Notes: a model not told the origin generated them from the sequence alone. Shown: positions 1 to 5,787, numbered from the stretch's first letter. The stretch: DNA of 13,331 nt from an uncultured Collinsella sp. (GCA_902494625.1 CABUUB010000051.1:1-13331), one strand, 5' to 3'. Made by a program: numbers and translations.

Positions 1-31
1 CCCCGCCGTGCTACGCACGGCGGGGCTTTTT
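1..31 (+). terminator. Rho-independent terminator of an upstream gene
   Basis: A perfect 11-bp stem (1-11 with 15-25) closes a 3-base loop TAC and is followed by C and five T (27-31). This is a canonical intrinsic terminator for a rightward gene that lies outside the window. The reverse strand has no T-run inside the window, so the direction is assigned as plus. Confidence 0.9.
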
Positions 32-549
32 GTGCTGCGTCAATGTTCTGAGACGGGCAAAACCAAGGCGTACTGCCCGCTACGGATAGGTGGTGCACTT
101 TCCAGCGTGCATTTTTGGGAGTATTCAGCAAGCTCTTAAAAATGCATAACGTTGTGAATGGGCCGAGTGGCCCGCAGGCGCCCATCGACAGCCATTGTGG
201 GCGGGCTATCGATGAGTGGAGGGGGTTGTTACTGAGTTTCTGCTTTGCGACAACCTGCAACACTGCTGTAACCGCGTCGTTTTGTCGTTTGTGATGGGGC
301 CGTTGGGGCCCACGGTGCTGATTACTCCGTTTTTTGCACGGTCCAAGGTGGGGCACCCTGAGACGAAGCAAAAAGATGCCTCATTTCTATGCAAATACCG
401 TTAGGATTTATGCAAGATTGAGATTGTAAACCGTGCACGTGCACAAAACCGGTGCGGGGACGTCTGGAGACGGCTCGGCTCCTGGGGCATTGCACGTGCA
501 GAACGGCTAAAATCGGGACTCGGTCTTAGTTTTACTTGGAAGGATGCAT
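32..549. other. Long hairpin-rich intergenic region, no supported gene
   Basis: About 500 bases with no convincing coding sequence. It contains several inverted repeats: TGCATTTTT (108-116) with AAAAATGCA (138-146), spacer 21; GGGCC (160-164) with GGCCC (169-173); an 11-bp arm pair 183-193/204-214 with one mismatch; and CGGGCA (54-59) with TGCCCG (74-79). TATGCAA occurs twice exactly 21 bp apart (388-394, 409-415). Two 62-codon open frames overlap on opposite strands (206-394 minus, 216-404 plus). Neither has a ribosome binding site or recognisable family, so I do not call them. The region could be a long 5' leader or regulatory region, an uncharacterised RNA, or decayed repeat DNA. A TAAAAT box at 508-513 is a possible -10 for the downstream peptidase, but no good -35 is seen at normal spacing. 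Confidence 0.5.
433..500. promoter_or_regulatory. Three evenly spaced palindromes upstream of the M42 peptidase
   Basis: GTGCACGTGCAC (433-444) is a perfect 12-bp palindrome, CGTCTGGAGACG (461-472) has 5-bp arms, and TGCACGTGCA (491-500) repeats the core of the first site. Their centres are 28 and 29 bp apart. Two copies of the same palindromic core next to a candidate -10 box (508-513) suggest binding sites for a dimeric regulator acting on the peptidase gene. The regulator is unknown and none of the window's genes is an obvious candidate. That these are operators is an inference from symmetry and spacing. Confidence 0.4.
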
Positions 550-1594
550 ATGACTTCTAATCATTGATGCTTCTCTAGAGGAGACGCTCTCCTATATCGC
601 AGGACAGCTTAAGACGCTGACTTCTATTGCTTCGCCTACGGGCTATACCCGTGCGGCGACTGATTATCTGATGGAGACCCTGCGCGATATGGGGTTTGGG
701 CCTGAACGTTCTAATAAGGGCAACGTGCTCGTTGAGCTTGGTGGTGAGGGTGAGCCGCTTGTGTTGGCGAGCCATGTCGACACCCTGGGCGCCATGGTGC
801 GTTCCATTAAGGACAATGGTCGTCTGCGCCCCACGACCCTCGGCGGGCATCAGTGGTCTACGGCCGATGGCGAGAACTGCACCGTTTATACGCGCGATGG
901 CAATGTGTACACGGGCGTGGTCCTCAATACCGAGCCTTCGGCGCACGTTGCCGACGAGCCGGTCAAGACCGTCGAGAAGAACATGGAGATCCTGCTCGAC
1001 GAGAACGTTGACAGCAAGGACGATGTGCTCGAGCTGGGTATTCAGACCGGCGACATCATCACTATGGACCCGCGTACCACGGTGACGGAGAGCGGCTACA
1101 TCAAGAGTCGCTTCCTTGACGACAAGCTGTCCGCGTCGATTCTGCTGGGCTTGGCGCGTGCCGTCGCCGCTGGCGAGGTGACGCTTTCGCGCAAGGTATC
1201 GCTGCTCTTTACGGTGTACGAGGAGGTCGGCCACGGCGGTGCCTTTGTGCCGGCCGACACGCGCGAGATGATTAGCGTGGACATGGGCTGCGTGGGTGAC
1301 GACCTGGGCTGCACCGAGCGCATGGTTTCAATCTGCGCCAAGGATTCGGGCGGTCCGTACAACTACGACCTGGTAACCACGCTGTCCAACATCGCGCGCG
1401 AGCTGGAGCTCGATTACGCCATCGACGTGTATCCGCACTACGGCTCAGACGTTGAGGCCACGCTTTCTGCCGGCTACGACATCCGTCACGGCCTGATCGG
1501 CCCCGGCGTGTACGCGAGCCACAACTACGAGCGCAGCCACATCGACGGTGTGCGCAATACCTACGAGCTGGTTCGCGCCTACGTTCAGCGCTAA
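550..1594 (+). CDS. M42 family metallopeptidase (aminopeptidase), apparent 1-nt frameshift near the start
   Basis: Predicted cytosolic, metal-dependent aminopeptidase of the M42 (glutamyl aminopeptidase/TET-like) family, which removes N-terminal residues from peptides. Numbered from ATG 550 after frame correction, the metal-site motifs are ASHVDT (H75, D77), FLDDK (D190), YEEVGHGG (E224 catalytic, E225 ligand), VDMG (D244) and RSHID (H330). The corrected length is about 347 residues, normal for the family. The first in-frame ATG is 671, but family-like sequence (EETLSYIAGQLKTLTSIASP) runs unbroken in that frame back to about 560, so 671 would truncate the protein by about 40 residues. The real signal is GGAAGGA (538-544) before ATG 550. 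From there the frame reads MTSNH and stops at TGA 565-567, one base out of register. Either an indel or error at 556-566, or +1 frameshifting, is needed. Peptidase identity is secure; the start is not. Confidence 0.88.
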
Positions 1595-1602
1595 CGATGC
1601 AG

Positions 1603-1638
1603 CGGCCTCGGCTGACACGGCAGTACCGACCGAGGCCG
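1603..1638 (+). terminator. Probable terminator of the M42 peptidase gene
   Basis: CGGCCTCGG (1603-1611) pairs perfectly with CCGAGGCCG (1630-1638) around an 18-base loop, starting 8 bases after the peptidase stop. The following bases are pyrimidine-rich (TCCTCTCT) rather than a clean T-run, so termination efficiency is uncertain. Confidence 0.5.
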
Positions 1639-1645
1639 TCCTCTC

Positions 1646-1716
1646 TAAGTTGCGGTGAAATAGGGACTGTTTGGCGGTTTTAAACGCTTAAGCAGTCCCT
1701 ATTTCACCGCAACTTA
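1646..1716. repeat. Intergenic inverted-repeat element, copy 1
   Basis: Two perfectly complementary 24-base arms (1646-1669 and 1693-1716) flank a 23-base centre that can itself form a short GCG/CGC stem. The arms contain TTGCGGTGAAATAG and its complement. The element lies between the convergent ends of the peptidase gene and mnmA. No T-run follows either side, so it is not a textbook intrinsic terminator, although the hairpin would be very stable in RNA of either strand. A related copy with the same outer sequence lies at 12686-12748. It resembles a REP/BIME or small non-autonomous element; no transposase is present. Confidence 0.85.
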
Positions 1717-1730
1717 TGAGGGGGATGGGG

Positions 1731-2831
1731 CTACTTGATGGCGGCAGTCACCGTGCCGCCGCCGAGGACGATGTCGCCGCGGTAGACTACAACGGCTTGG
1801 CCGGGGGCGATGGCTCGCTGCGGCTCGTCAAAAGTCAGCAGCATTTGCCCGTCTTCGCCGCGCGTAAGGGTCGCTGCCTGGTCTTTCTGACGGTAGCGGT
1901 ACTTGGCGCCCACGCGAATGCCGCCGGCATCGAGCTCTGCCTCCATGCGGTCGGCAGGGACGCTCCAGATCCAGTCATTGGCCGTGAGCGCTGCGGCCGT
2001 CAGGTCCTCGGCCTCGCCAAGATGCACAATGTTGTTGGCGGTATCGACGCCCGTCACATACACGGGGTGCGCCATCGCGACGCCCAGGCCCTTGCGCTGG
2101 CCTATGGTATAGCGCAGCGCGCCGTTATGGCGTCCGACCACGCTGCCGTCGCGCCATACGATATCGCCCGGTATAGCGGGATGCCCGCACCGACGCTCGA
2201 TATAGCCTGCATAGTCGCCGTCCGCGATAAAGCAGATATCCTCGCTCTCGGCCTTCTTGGCGTTTATGAAGCCCTGCTCGGCGGCAATCCGGCGCACGTC
2301 GCGCTCTTTGTCCAAGCCTGCCAGCGGGAAGATCGTGCGTGCCAGGCGCTCTTGCGTGAGCGAATACAAAAAGTAGCTCTGGTCCTTCTTGGGGTCCTCG
2401 CCGCGGTGCAGCTGCCAGGTGCCGTCGAGCGCCTGACTCGTTTTGGCGTAGTGGCCTGTGGCGATGTAGTCGCAGTCCATATCGAGTGCTGCATCGAGCA
2501 ACGCACCAAACTTAATATGGCGGTTGCAGATGATGCACGGGTTGGGCGTTAGCCCCTCCTGATAGGCAGTCACGAAGCGTTCGATCACGCTGTGGTCGAA
2601 GGTCTGCTGCAGGTCGAGCACATGGTGAGGTATCCCCAGGCGATTGGCGACGGCCTTTGCATCGGCGATGTCGCGGTCGACCTTACTCATGCCCGTGGCG
2701 GGGTCGGGTGCGGGACAGGTGAGGCGCATGGTGGCGCCGACGCATTCGTAGCCCTGGCTTTTGAGCAGATGCGCGGTCACGCTGGAATCGACGCCGCCGC
2801 TCATGGCGACGAGCACGCGCTTGTTGTGCAT
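1731..2831 (-). CDS. mnmA: tRNA-specific 2-thiouridylase MnmA
   Basis: Cytosolic ATP-dependent enzyme that thiolates C2 of the wobble uridine (U34) in tRNAs for Lys, Glu and Gln, using sulfur passed from a cysteine desulfurase. At 366 residues it has normal length. The PP-loop SGGVDSS is at 11-17, followed by TPNPCIICNRHIKFG (C99, C102), TGHYAK (125-130), a DPKKDQSYFLY segment, SEDICFI (C200) and RYTIGQRKGLG. C102 and C200 match the catalytic cysteine pair of E. coli MnmA. Position 99, an aspartate in the E. coli enzyme, is a cysteine here, giving a CXXC motif. AAGGAG (2841-2846) lies 9 bases before the ATG. The gene is downstream of cysK on the same strand, separated by 181 bp with a terminator and a candidate promoter. 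No cysteine desulfurase gene is in the window. Confidence 0.96.
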   Translation of the reverse strand: MHNKRVLVAMSGGVDSSVTAHLLKSQGYECVGATMRLTCPAPDPATGMSKVDRDIADAKAVANRLGIPHHVLDLQQTFDHSVIERFVTAYQEGLTPNPCIICNRHIKFGALLDAALDMDCDYIATGHYAKTSQALDGTWQLHRGEDPKKDQSYFLYSLTQERLARTIFPLAGLDKERDVRRIAAEQGFINAKKAESEDICFIADGDYAGYIERRCGHPAIPGDIVWRDGSVVGRHNGALRYTIGQRKGLGVAMAHPVYVTGVDTANNIVHLGEAEDLTAAALTANDWIWSVPADRMEAELDAGGIRVGAKYRYRQKDQAATLTRGEDGQMLLTFDEPQRAIAPGQAVVVYRGDIVLGGGTVTAAIK

Positions 2832-2860
2832 GGGGAGGTTCTCCTTGGTGGCATGTGGCC

Positions 2861-2899
2861 AAAAAAGAAAAGCGGCGCGGGAGGCTGGTTCCGCGCCGC
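2861..2899 (-). terminator. Terminator between cysK and mnmA
   Basis: Read on the minus strand, GCGGCGCGG (2899-2891) pairs with CCGCGCCGC (2880-2872) around a 10-base loop and is followed by TTTTCTTTTTT (2871-2861). This is a strong intrinsic terminator for leftward transcription from cysK. It ends only about 30 bases before the mnmA start codon, so mnmA needs either readthrough or a promoter overlapping the hairpin (see the -10 at 2904-2909). Confidence 0.88.
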
Positions 2900-2903
2900 A
2901 GAC

Positions 2904-2912
2904 ATTGTAGCA
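2904..2912 (-). promoter_or_regulatory. Candidate extended -10 promoter for mnmA
   Basis: On the minus strand the sequence TGCTACAAT forms an extended -10 box (TGn plus TACAAT, hexamer at 2909-2904). No good -35 is seen at 16-18 bp, as is common for extended -10 promoters. Transcription would begin near 2897, inside the first arm of the cysK terminator. The mnmA RNA would then lack the first bases of the stem and may escape termination. Confidence 0.45.
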
Positions 2913-3012
2913 AGTTCGGGCGTCATGTGGGACACCCTGTTGGGATGAGCTCAGGCTGCCAGAAGAGAGGGGAGACCGGCGTGCCTTGGACTTGTTCTAA
3001 GAACGAGAAGCT

Positions 3013-3951
3013 TTAGTCCTGGAAGAGCGCCGTGGACAGGTAGCGCTCGCCGGTGTCGGCGAGCAGCGCCACGATGGTCTTACCCTCGTTCTCGGGGCGC
3101 TTGGCCAGCTGCAGTGCGGCCCACACGGCGGCGCCGGACGAAATGCCCACGAGCACGCCCTCCTTGTGGCCCACGGCGCGGCCGGTCGCAAAGGCGTCGT
3201 CGTTCTCGACGGGGATGATCTCGTCATAGACCTGGGTGTCGAGGACGTCGGGCACAAAACCGGCGCCGATACCCTGGATCTTGTGCGGGCCGGCCTGACC
3301 CTTAGAGAGCACCGGGGAAGTGGCGGGCTCGACGGCGACAACCTGAATCTCGGGGTTCTGCTCCTTAAGGAACTCGCCCACGCCGGTCACGGTACCACCG
3401 GTGCCGACGCCGGCGACGAAGATGTCGACCTTGCCGTCGGTGTCATCCCAGATCTCGGGGCCGGTCGTGGCCTTGTGGATGGCGGGGTTGGCGGGGTTCA
3501 CAAACTGGCCGGCGATAATGCTGTTGGGGGTCTCCTTCTGCAGCTCCTCGGCCTTGGCGATGGCGCCCTTCATGCCCTTGGAGCCGTCGGTGAGCACGAG
3601 CTGTGCGCCGTATGCCTGCATAAGCTTACGGCGCTCGACGGACATGGTCTCGGGCATGGTGATGATCACCTTGTAGCCGCGGGCAGCCGCCACCGAGGCG
3701 ATGCCGACGCCGGTGTTGCCGCTCGTGGGCTCGATGATGGTGTAGTCGCCGCCGCGCACGAGCTTGCCGGCCTTCTCGGCCTCGTCGATCATGTTCTTGG
3801 CGACGCGGTCTTTGACGGAGCCGGCGGGGTTGAAGTATTCCAGCTTGACGAGCACGCGGGCCTTGAGGTCCTCATCGGCCTCAAAGTGAGTGAGCTCCAG
3901 AAGCGGAGTGTGGCCGATAAGCTGATCGATGGACGTGTAAACATTGCTCAT
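3013..3951 (-). CDS. cysK: Cysteine synthase A (O-acetylserine sulfhydrylase)
   Basis: PLP-dependent cytosolic enzyme that makes L-cysteine from O-acetyl-L-serine and sulfide. The 312-residue protein has normal length. Visible motifs are PAGSVKDR with the Schiff-base lysine K47, the substrate loop PTSGNTG (75-81), TMPETMSVERR, the phosphate-binding GTGGTVTGVG, GIGAGFVPDVLD and the late VGISSGAA segment. GGAGG (3958-3962) sits 6 bases before the ATG. The gene is divergent from an Rrf2-family regulator. In Firmicutes the Rrf2 protein CymR binds CysK as a co-repressor, so this pairing is functionally suggestive. A CysM-type paralogue is a minor alternative, but the overall sequence reads as CysK. 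Confidence 0.96.
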   Translation of the reverse strand: MSNVYTSIDQLIGHTPLLELTHFEADEDLKARVLVKLEYFNPAGSVKDRVAKNMIDEAEKAGKLVRGGDYTIIEPTSGNTGVGIASVAAARGYKVIITMPETMSVERRKLMQAYGAQLVLTDGSKGMKGAIAKAEELQKETPNSIIAGQFVNPANPAIHKATTGPEIWDDTDGKVDIFVAGVGTGGTVTGVGEFLKEQNPEIQVVAVEPATSPVLSKGQAGPHKIQGIGAGFVPDVLDTQVYDEIIPVENDDAFATGRAVGHKEGVLVGISSGAAVWAALQLAKRPENEGKTIVALLADTGERYLSTALFQD

Positions 3952-4023
3952 GATGAACCTCCAAAGTGTTCAAATGACTGGATACCGTGTGGTTTTACGG
4001 TGTGTGTAGCAGCGAAACCCACA

Positions 4024-4036
4024 AACCTTATAGGTT
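4024..4036. promoter_or_regulatory. Palindrome over the cysK -10 box, candidate operator
   Basis: AACCT (4024-4028) and AGGTT (4032-4036) form a perfect inverted repeat with a 3-base centre TAT. The repeat overlaps the candidate cysK -10 box, so a protein bound here would block the promoter. The divergent Rrf2-type regulator is the natural candidate, but I cannot match the site confidently to a published CymR or IscR consensus. Confidence 0.35.
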
Positions 4037-4056
4037 GTTCGTTTTGCTGTTGGCAA
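4027..4056 (-). promoter_or_regulatory. Candidate cysK promoter
   Basis: On the minus strand, TTGCCA (4056-4051, five of six matches to TTGACA) and TATAAG (4032-4027, five of six to TATAAT) are separated by 18 bp. The leader to the cysK ATG would be about 70 bases. A second, weaker pair further upstream (TTGCGT, 17 bp, TACTAT) is also possible. Confidence 0.6.
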
Positions 4057-4140
4057 GCATAGTAGACACTAAAGCCTAGTAACGCAATAGGAAATAGAAG
4101 ATTATTACGAGTCGATTAACCATCTTGACGGGAATGGGTA

Positions 4141-4168
4141 TTTTCAAAACCAATTTTTCGGCTAGAAT
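4141..4168 (+). promoter_or_regulatory. Candidate promoter of the Rrf2-family regulator
   Basis: TAGAAT (4163-4168) is a plausible -10, with TTTTCA (4141-4146) as a weak -35 at 16 bp. The start point would be about 30 bases before the ATG at 4205. The surrounding AT-rich tract supports a promoter here; the exact -35 is uncertain. Confidence 0.4.
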
Positions 4169-4204
4169 TTCTACGGACTAAATGACCGAAAGGCAGCACT
4201 ATAC

Positions 4205-4633
4205 ATGTTGGTTTCTACTAAGGGCAGATATGCCCTGCGTGTTATGGTCGACCTGGCCGAGCACCAGGCGGCCGGTCGCATCCCGCTCAAAGAGATCGCG
4301 GCGCGACAGGGGATTTCCGAGAAATATCTCGAGAACATCTTGGCTACGCTCGTACGTGCCAACATGCTCTCGGGCATGCGTGGCAAGGGCGGCGGCTACG
4401 TGCTCACGCGCCCGCCCGAGCAGTACACGGTGGGCGAGATCTTGCGCCTGACCGAGGGCAGCCTGGCGCCGGTCGCCTGCCTGGATGGCGACTGCAAGGG
4501 CTGCTCACGTTCGGATGAGTGCCCCACGCTCGACGTGTGGAAGAACCTGGACAAGCTCATCAACGACTACCTCGACGGCGTGACGCTCGATCAGCTTGTC
4601 GCTCCCAACCATGGCTACGACTACGTCATCTAA
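4205..4633 (+). CDS. Rrf2 family transcriptional regulator (IscR/CymR-like, cysteine-rich)
   Basis: Small dimeric winged-helix DNA-binding regulator of 142 residues. The N-terminus (LVSTKGRYALRVMVDLA), helix-turn-helix (about 28-52, ending KYLENILATLVRANML) and the wing (RGKGGGYVLTRP, 59-70) are typical of Rrf2. After the dimerisation helix comes a cluster C92-x4-C97-x2-C100-x5-C106, located where IscR carries its three Fe-S ligands (C92, C98, C104). B. subtilis CymR lacks such cysteines. The protein therefore may sense Fe-S or redox status rather than act exactly as CymR. GAAAGG (4188-4193) lies 11 bases before the ATG. It is divergent from cysK and is followed by a bidirectional terminator. 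Autoregulation and control of cysK are inferred from the arrangement. Confidence 0.92.
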   Translation: MLVSTKGRYALRVMVDLAEHQAAGRIPLKEIAARQGISEKYLENILATLVRANMLSGMRGKGGGYVLTRPPEQYTVGEILRLTEGSLAPVACLDGDCKGCSRSDECPTLDVWKNLDKLINDYLDGVTLDQLVAPNHGYDYVI

Positions 4634-4701
4634 CCCACACCTGCATTTGGGGACGGGGTAGAAATGGTAGATTCTCTCGCCCTTTGAAACTTGGCAAATA
4701 A
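4634..4701. other. Short intergenic stretch with a possible degenerate repeat arm
   Basis: Between the regulator stop and its terminator, TTGGGGACGGGGTAGAAATGG (4654-4674 region) reads like a single arm of an intergenic inverted repeat. No complementary arm is found nearby. It may be a decayed repeat; no gene is visible. Confidence 0.2.
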
Positions 4702-4740
4702 GAAGGCCGCCCATTTTTGCGATGGGCGGCCTTCGTTTTA
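4702..4740. terminator. Bidirectional terminator between the Rrf2 gene and the holin-like gene
   Basis: Bases 4702-4714 pair perfectly with 4722-4734 (13 bp, GAAGGCCGCCCAT arm) around a 7-base loop. GTTTTA follows on the plus strand, and TTCTTATTT follows on the minus strand. It therefore suits the two convergent genes on either side. Confidence 0.85.
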
Positions 4741-4774
4741 GGCTGTTGAGACGGGCACGGCCGGAATGGCCGTT

Positions 4775-5140
4775 TTAGCCCTCGGCGATGCTGTCGAGAA
4801 TGCTGCGCATGATGGATACCAGGATGCTGCCCATAAAGGCCGATCCAAAGCTGGCGATGGAGATGCCCGCGCCCAGCAGATTGACCGACAGGTAACTCGC
4901 GAGCTCGAGCATAAAGCTGTTGACGACAAGCTGGAAAATGCCCAGCGTAATGATCGTGAGCGGCAGCGAGATGACCGTCAGGAAGGGCTTGACGAACGAA
5001 TCGACGATGTTCAGGAACAGTCCCACGAAGGCGAAACAGACCCAGGCCTCGGCGAAACCGAAGGGTTGGATGCCGGGGACGAGGAACGTGGCGATCGCGA
5101 TGGCGATCGAAGTAAAGAGCCAGTTAAGCATAAAGCGCAT
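4775..5140 (-). CDS. Phage holin family 4 / YvlD-like small membrane protein
   Basis: A 121-residue hydrophobic protein with four predicted membrane segments at about 5-25, 33-50, 53-78 and 85-110. The conserved centre, N44-(x6)-KP and then LPLTIITLGIFQLVVNSF (59-76), matches the phage_holin_4_2 superfamily (YvlD and relatives). These are widespread chromosomal membrane proteins of unclear role. Despite the family name there is no endolysin, phage gene or lysis cassette nearby, so I do not infer lysis. AAAGGA (5154-5149) lies about 8 bases before the ATG. It is transcribed alone, convergent with the Rrf2 gene and divergent from the yerC-like gene. Confidence 0.88.
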   Translation of the reverse strand: MRFMLNWLFTSIAIAIATFLVPGIQPFGFAEAWVCFAFVGLFLNIVDSFVKPFLTVISLPLTIITLGIFQLVVNSFMLELASYLSVNLLGAGISIASFGSAFMGSILVSIMRSILDSIAEG

Positions 5141-5328
5141 GGTAGGGATCCTTTCTTGCGCGGGGAGAGTTGGTGACGCGTGAAGCAGCTTGCCGTGGCG
5201 ACTTGCACGGCTGCGCGAACGCGGGGCCTTGCCTGGACGCCCATTGTCGCAAATATTCGTGGAGCTTACGTGCGCATTCGGTTTCTAAACGGCGTTCGTC
5301 CTGAAAAACGCGCCGCTGGCAGAGAGTC

Positions 5329-5359
5329 TTGTCGCTTTAGTTTGGTGGTGTGCTAAACT
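5329..5359 (+). promoter_or_regulatory. Candidate extended -10 promoter of the yerC-like gene
   Basis: TGCTAAACT (5351-5359) is an extended -10 box (TGn plus TAAACT). TTGTCG (5329-5334) lies 19 bp upstream as a weak -35. Transcription from here would give a leader of about 100 bases containing the hairpins at 5365-5417. Confidence 0.5.
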
Positions 5360-5364
5360 GCTAC

Positions 5365-5417
5365 GGGCAAAAGCCACAGGCGTTGCCCTATTGCATAGAA
5401 CGGGCGAACGATGCCCG
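5365..5417 (+). promoter_or_regulatory. Two-hairpin leader before the yerC-like gene
   Basis: Hairpin one pairs GGGCAA (5365-5370) with TTGCCC (5383-5388), with an inner GCC/GGC pair (5373-5375, 5379-5381). Hairpin two pairs CGGGC (5401-5405) with GCCCG (5413-5417). Because both use GGGC/GCCC, segment two (5385-5388) can pair with segment three (5402-5405) instead, so the two folds are mutually exclusive. No T-run follows, so if this regulates, it would more likely affect translation or RNA stability than termination. Confidence 0.35.
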
Positions 5418-5464
5418 ATGTCAGTATCAACTTCGATGCCTTTTGGCGGGTTTGGCGGTGATCG

Positions 5465-5764
5465 ATGAATATCGAGAACATGTTTGACAAGCCTGATGTC
5501 AAGCAGCTGGTCCACGCATTTAGCCTTTTGGACGACGAGAAGGATATCCAAGCGTTTTTGACCGATATCTGCACGCCGCGCGAGATTTGCGATCTATCGC
5601 AGCGTCTGCAGGTCGCGCGTTACCTGGACGAGGGCGAGCCTTATGTTGAGGTTCAAGCCCGTACTGGCGCTTCGTCCACCACGGTGAGCCGTGTGTCCAA
5701 GGCGCTCAACGGCGAGTACGGTGGCTACCGCAAAATCCTCATTAAGCTGGAGGACGGCGAGTAG
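5465..5764 (+). CDS. YerC/YecD family TrpR-related protein
   Basis: A 99-residue protein of the YerC/YecD family, related in fold to the tryptophan repressor TrpR. The TrpR-type helix-turn-helix lies in the second half: the segment CTPREICDLSQRLQVARYL (about 37-55) is followed by PYVEVQARTGASSTTVSRVSKAL, in which TGASSTTVSRV is the recognition helix. The natural target and ligand of this family are not established to my knowledge, so a tryptophan link should not be assumed. No strong Shine-Dalgarno precedes ATG 5465 (GGCGGTG is the best). The gene has its own promoter and terminator and so is probably monocistronic rather than part of the addBA unit. Confidence 0.92.
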   Translation: MNIENMFDKPDVKQLVHAFSLLDDEKDIQAFLTDICTPREICDLSQRLQVARYLDEGEPYVEVQARTGASSTTVSRVSKALNGEYGGYRKILIKLEDGE

Positions 5765-5787
5765 GCCGCGCCATAAACGAATTGTAC

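Larger units (their letters stand above)
5141..5464. other. Divergent intergenic region between the holin-like gene and the yerC-like gene
   Basis: This 324-base stretch has no credible open frame. The left part should hold the promoter of the holin-like gene on the minus strand, but no convincing -35/-10 pair is seen there. The right part holds an extended -10 promoter and a two-hairpin leader for the yerC-like gene, listed separately. Confidence 0.5.

Noticed and set aside
206..404. Overlapping 62-codon open frames on both strands in the first intergenic region
   Set aside because: No ribosome binding site, no recognisable family, and they mirror each other, which usually means chance open frames. 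A genome-wide search could still show they belong to a repeated sequence.
2994..3004. Short palindrome GTTCT-A-AGAAC downstream of cysK
   Set aside because: Only 5-bp arms at a gene end with no promoter; compatible with chance.
1716..4062. Long plus-strand open frames opposite mnmA and cysK (278 and 298 codons)
   Set aside because: Antisense to well-supported MnmA and CysK; compositionally biased with no motifs.
4757..4773. Small hairpin CGGCC-GGAAT-GGCCG followed by TTTT just after the holin-like gene
   Set aside because: The T-run points along the plus strand, opposite to the gene it follows, the stem is only 5 bp, and the stronger bidirectional terminator at 4702-4740 already serves both genes.
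4775..5140. Prophage or lysis cassette suggested by the holin-family name
   Set aside because: No endolysin, structural, integrase or att features nearby. The family is widely chromosomal and the neighbours are housekeeping genes.
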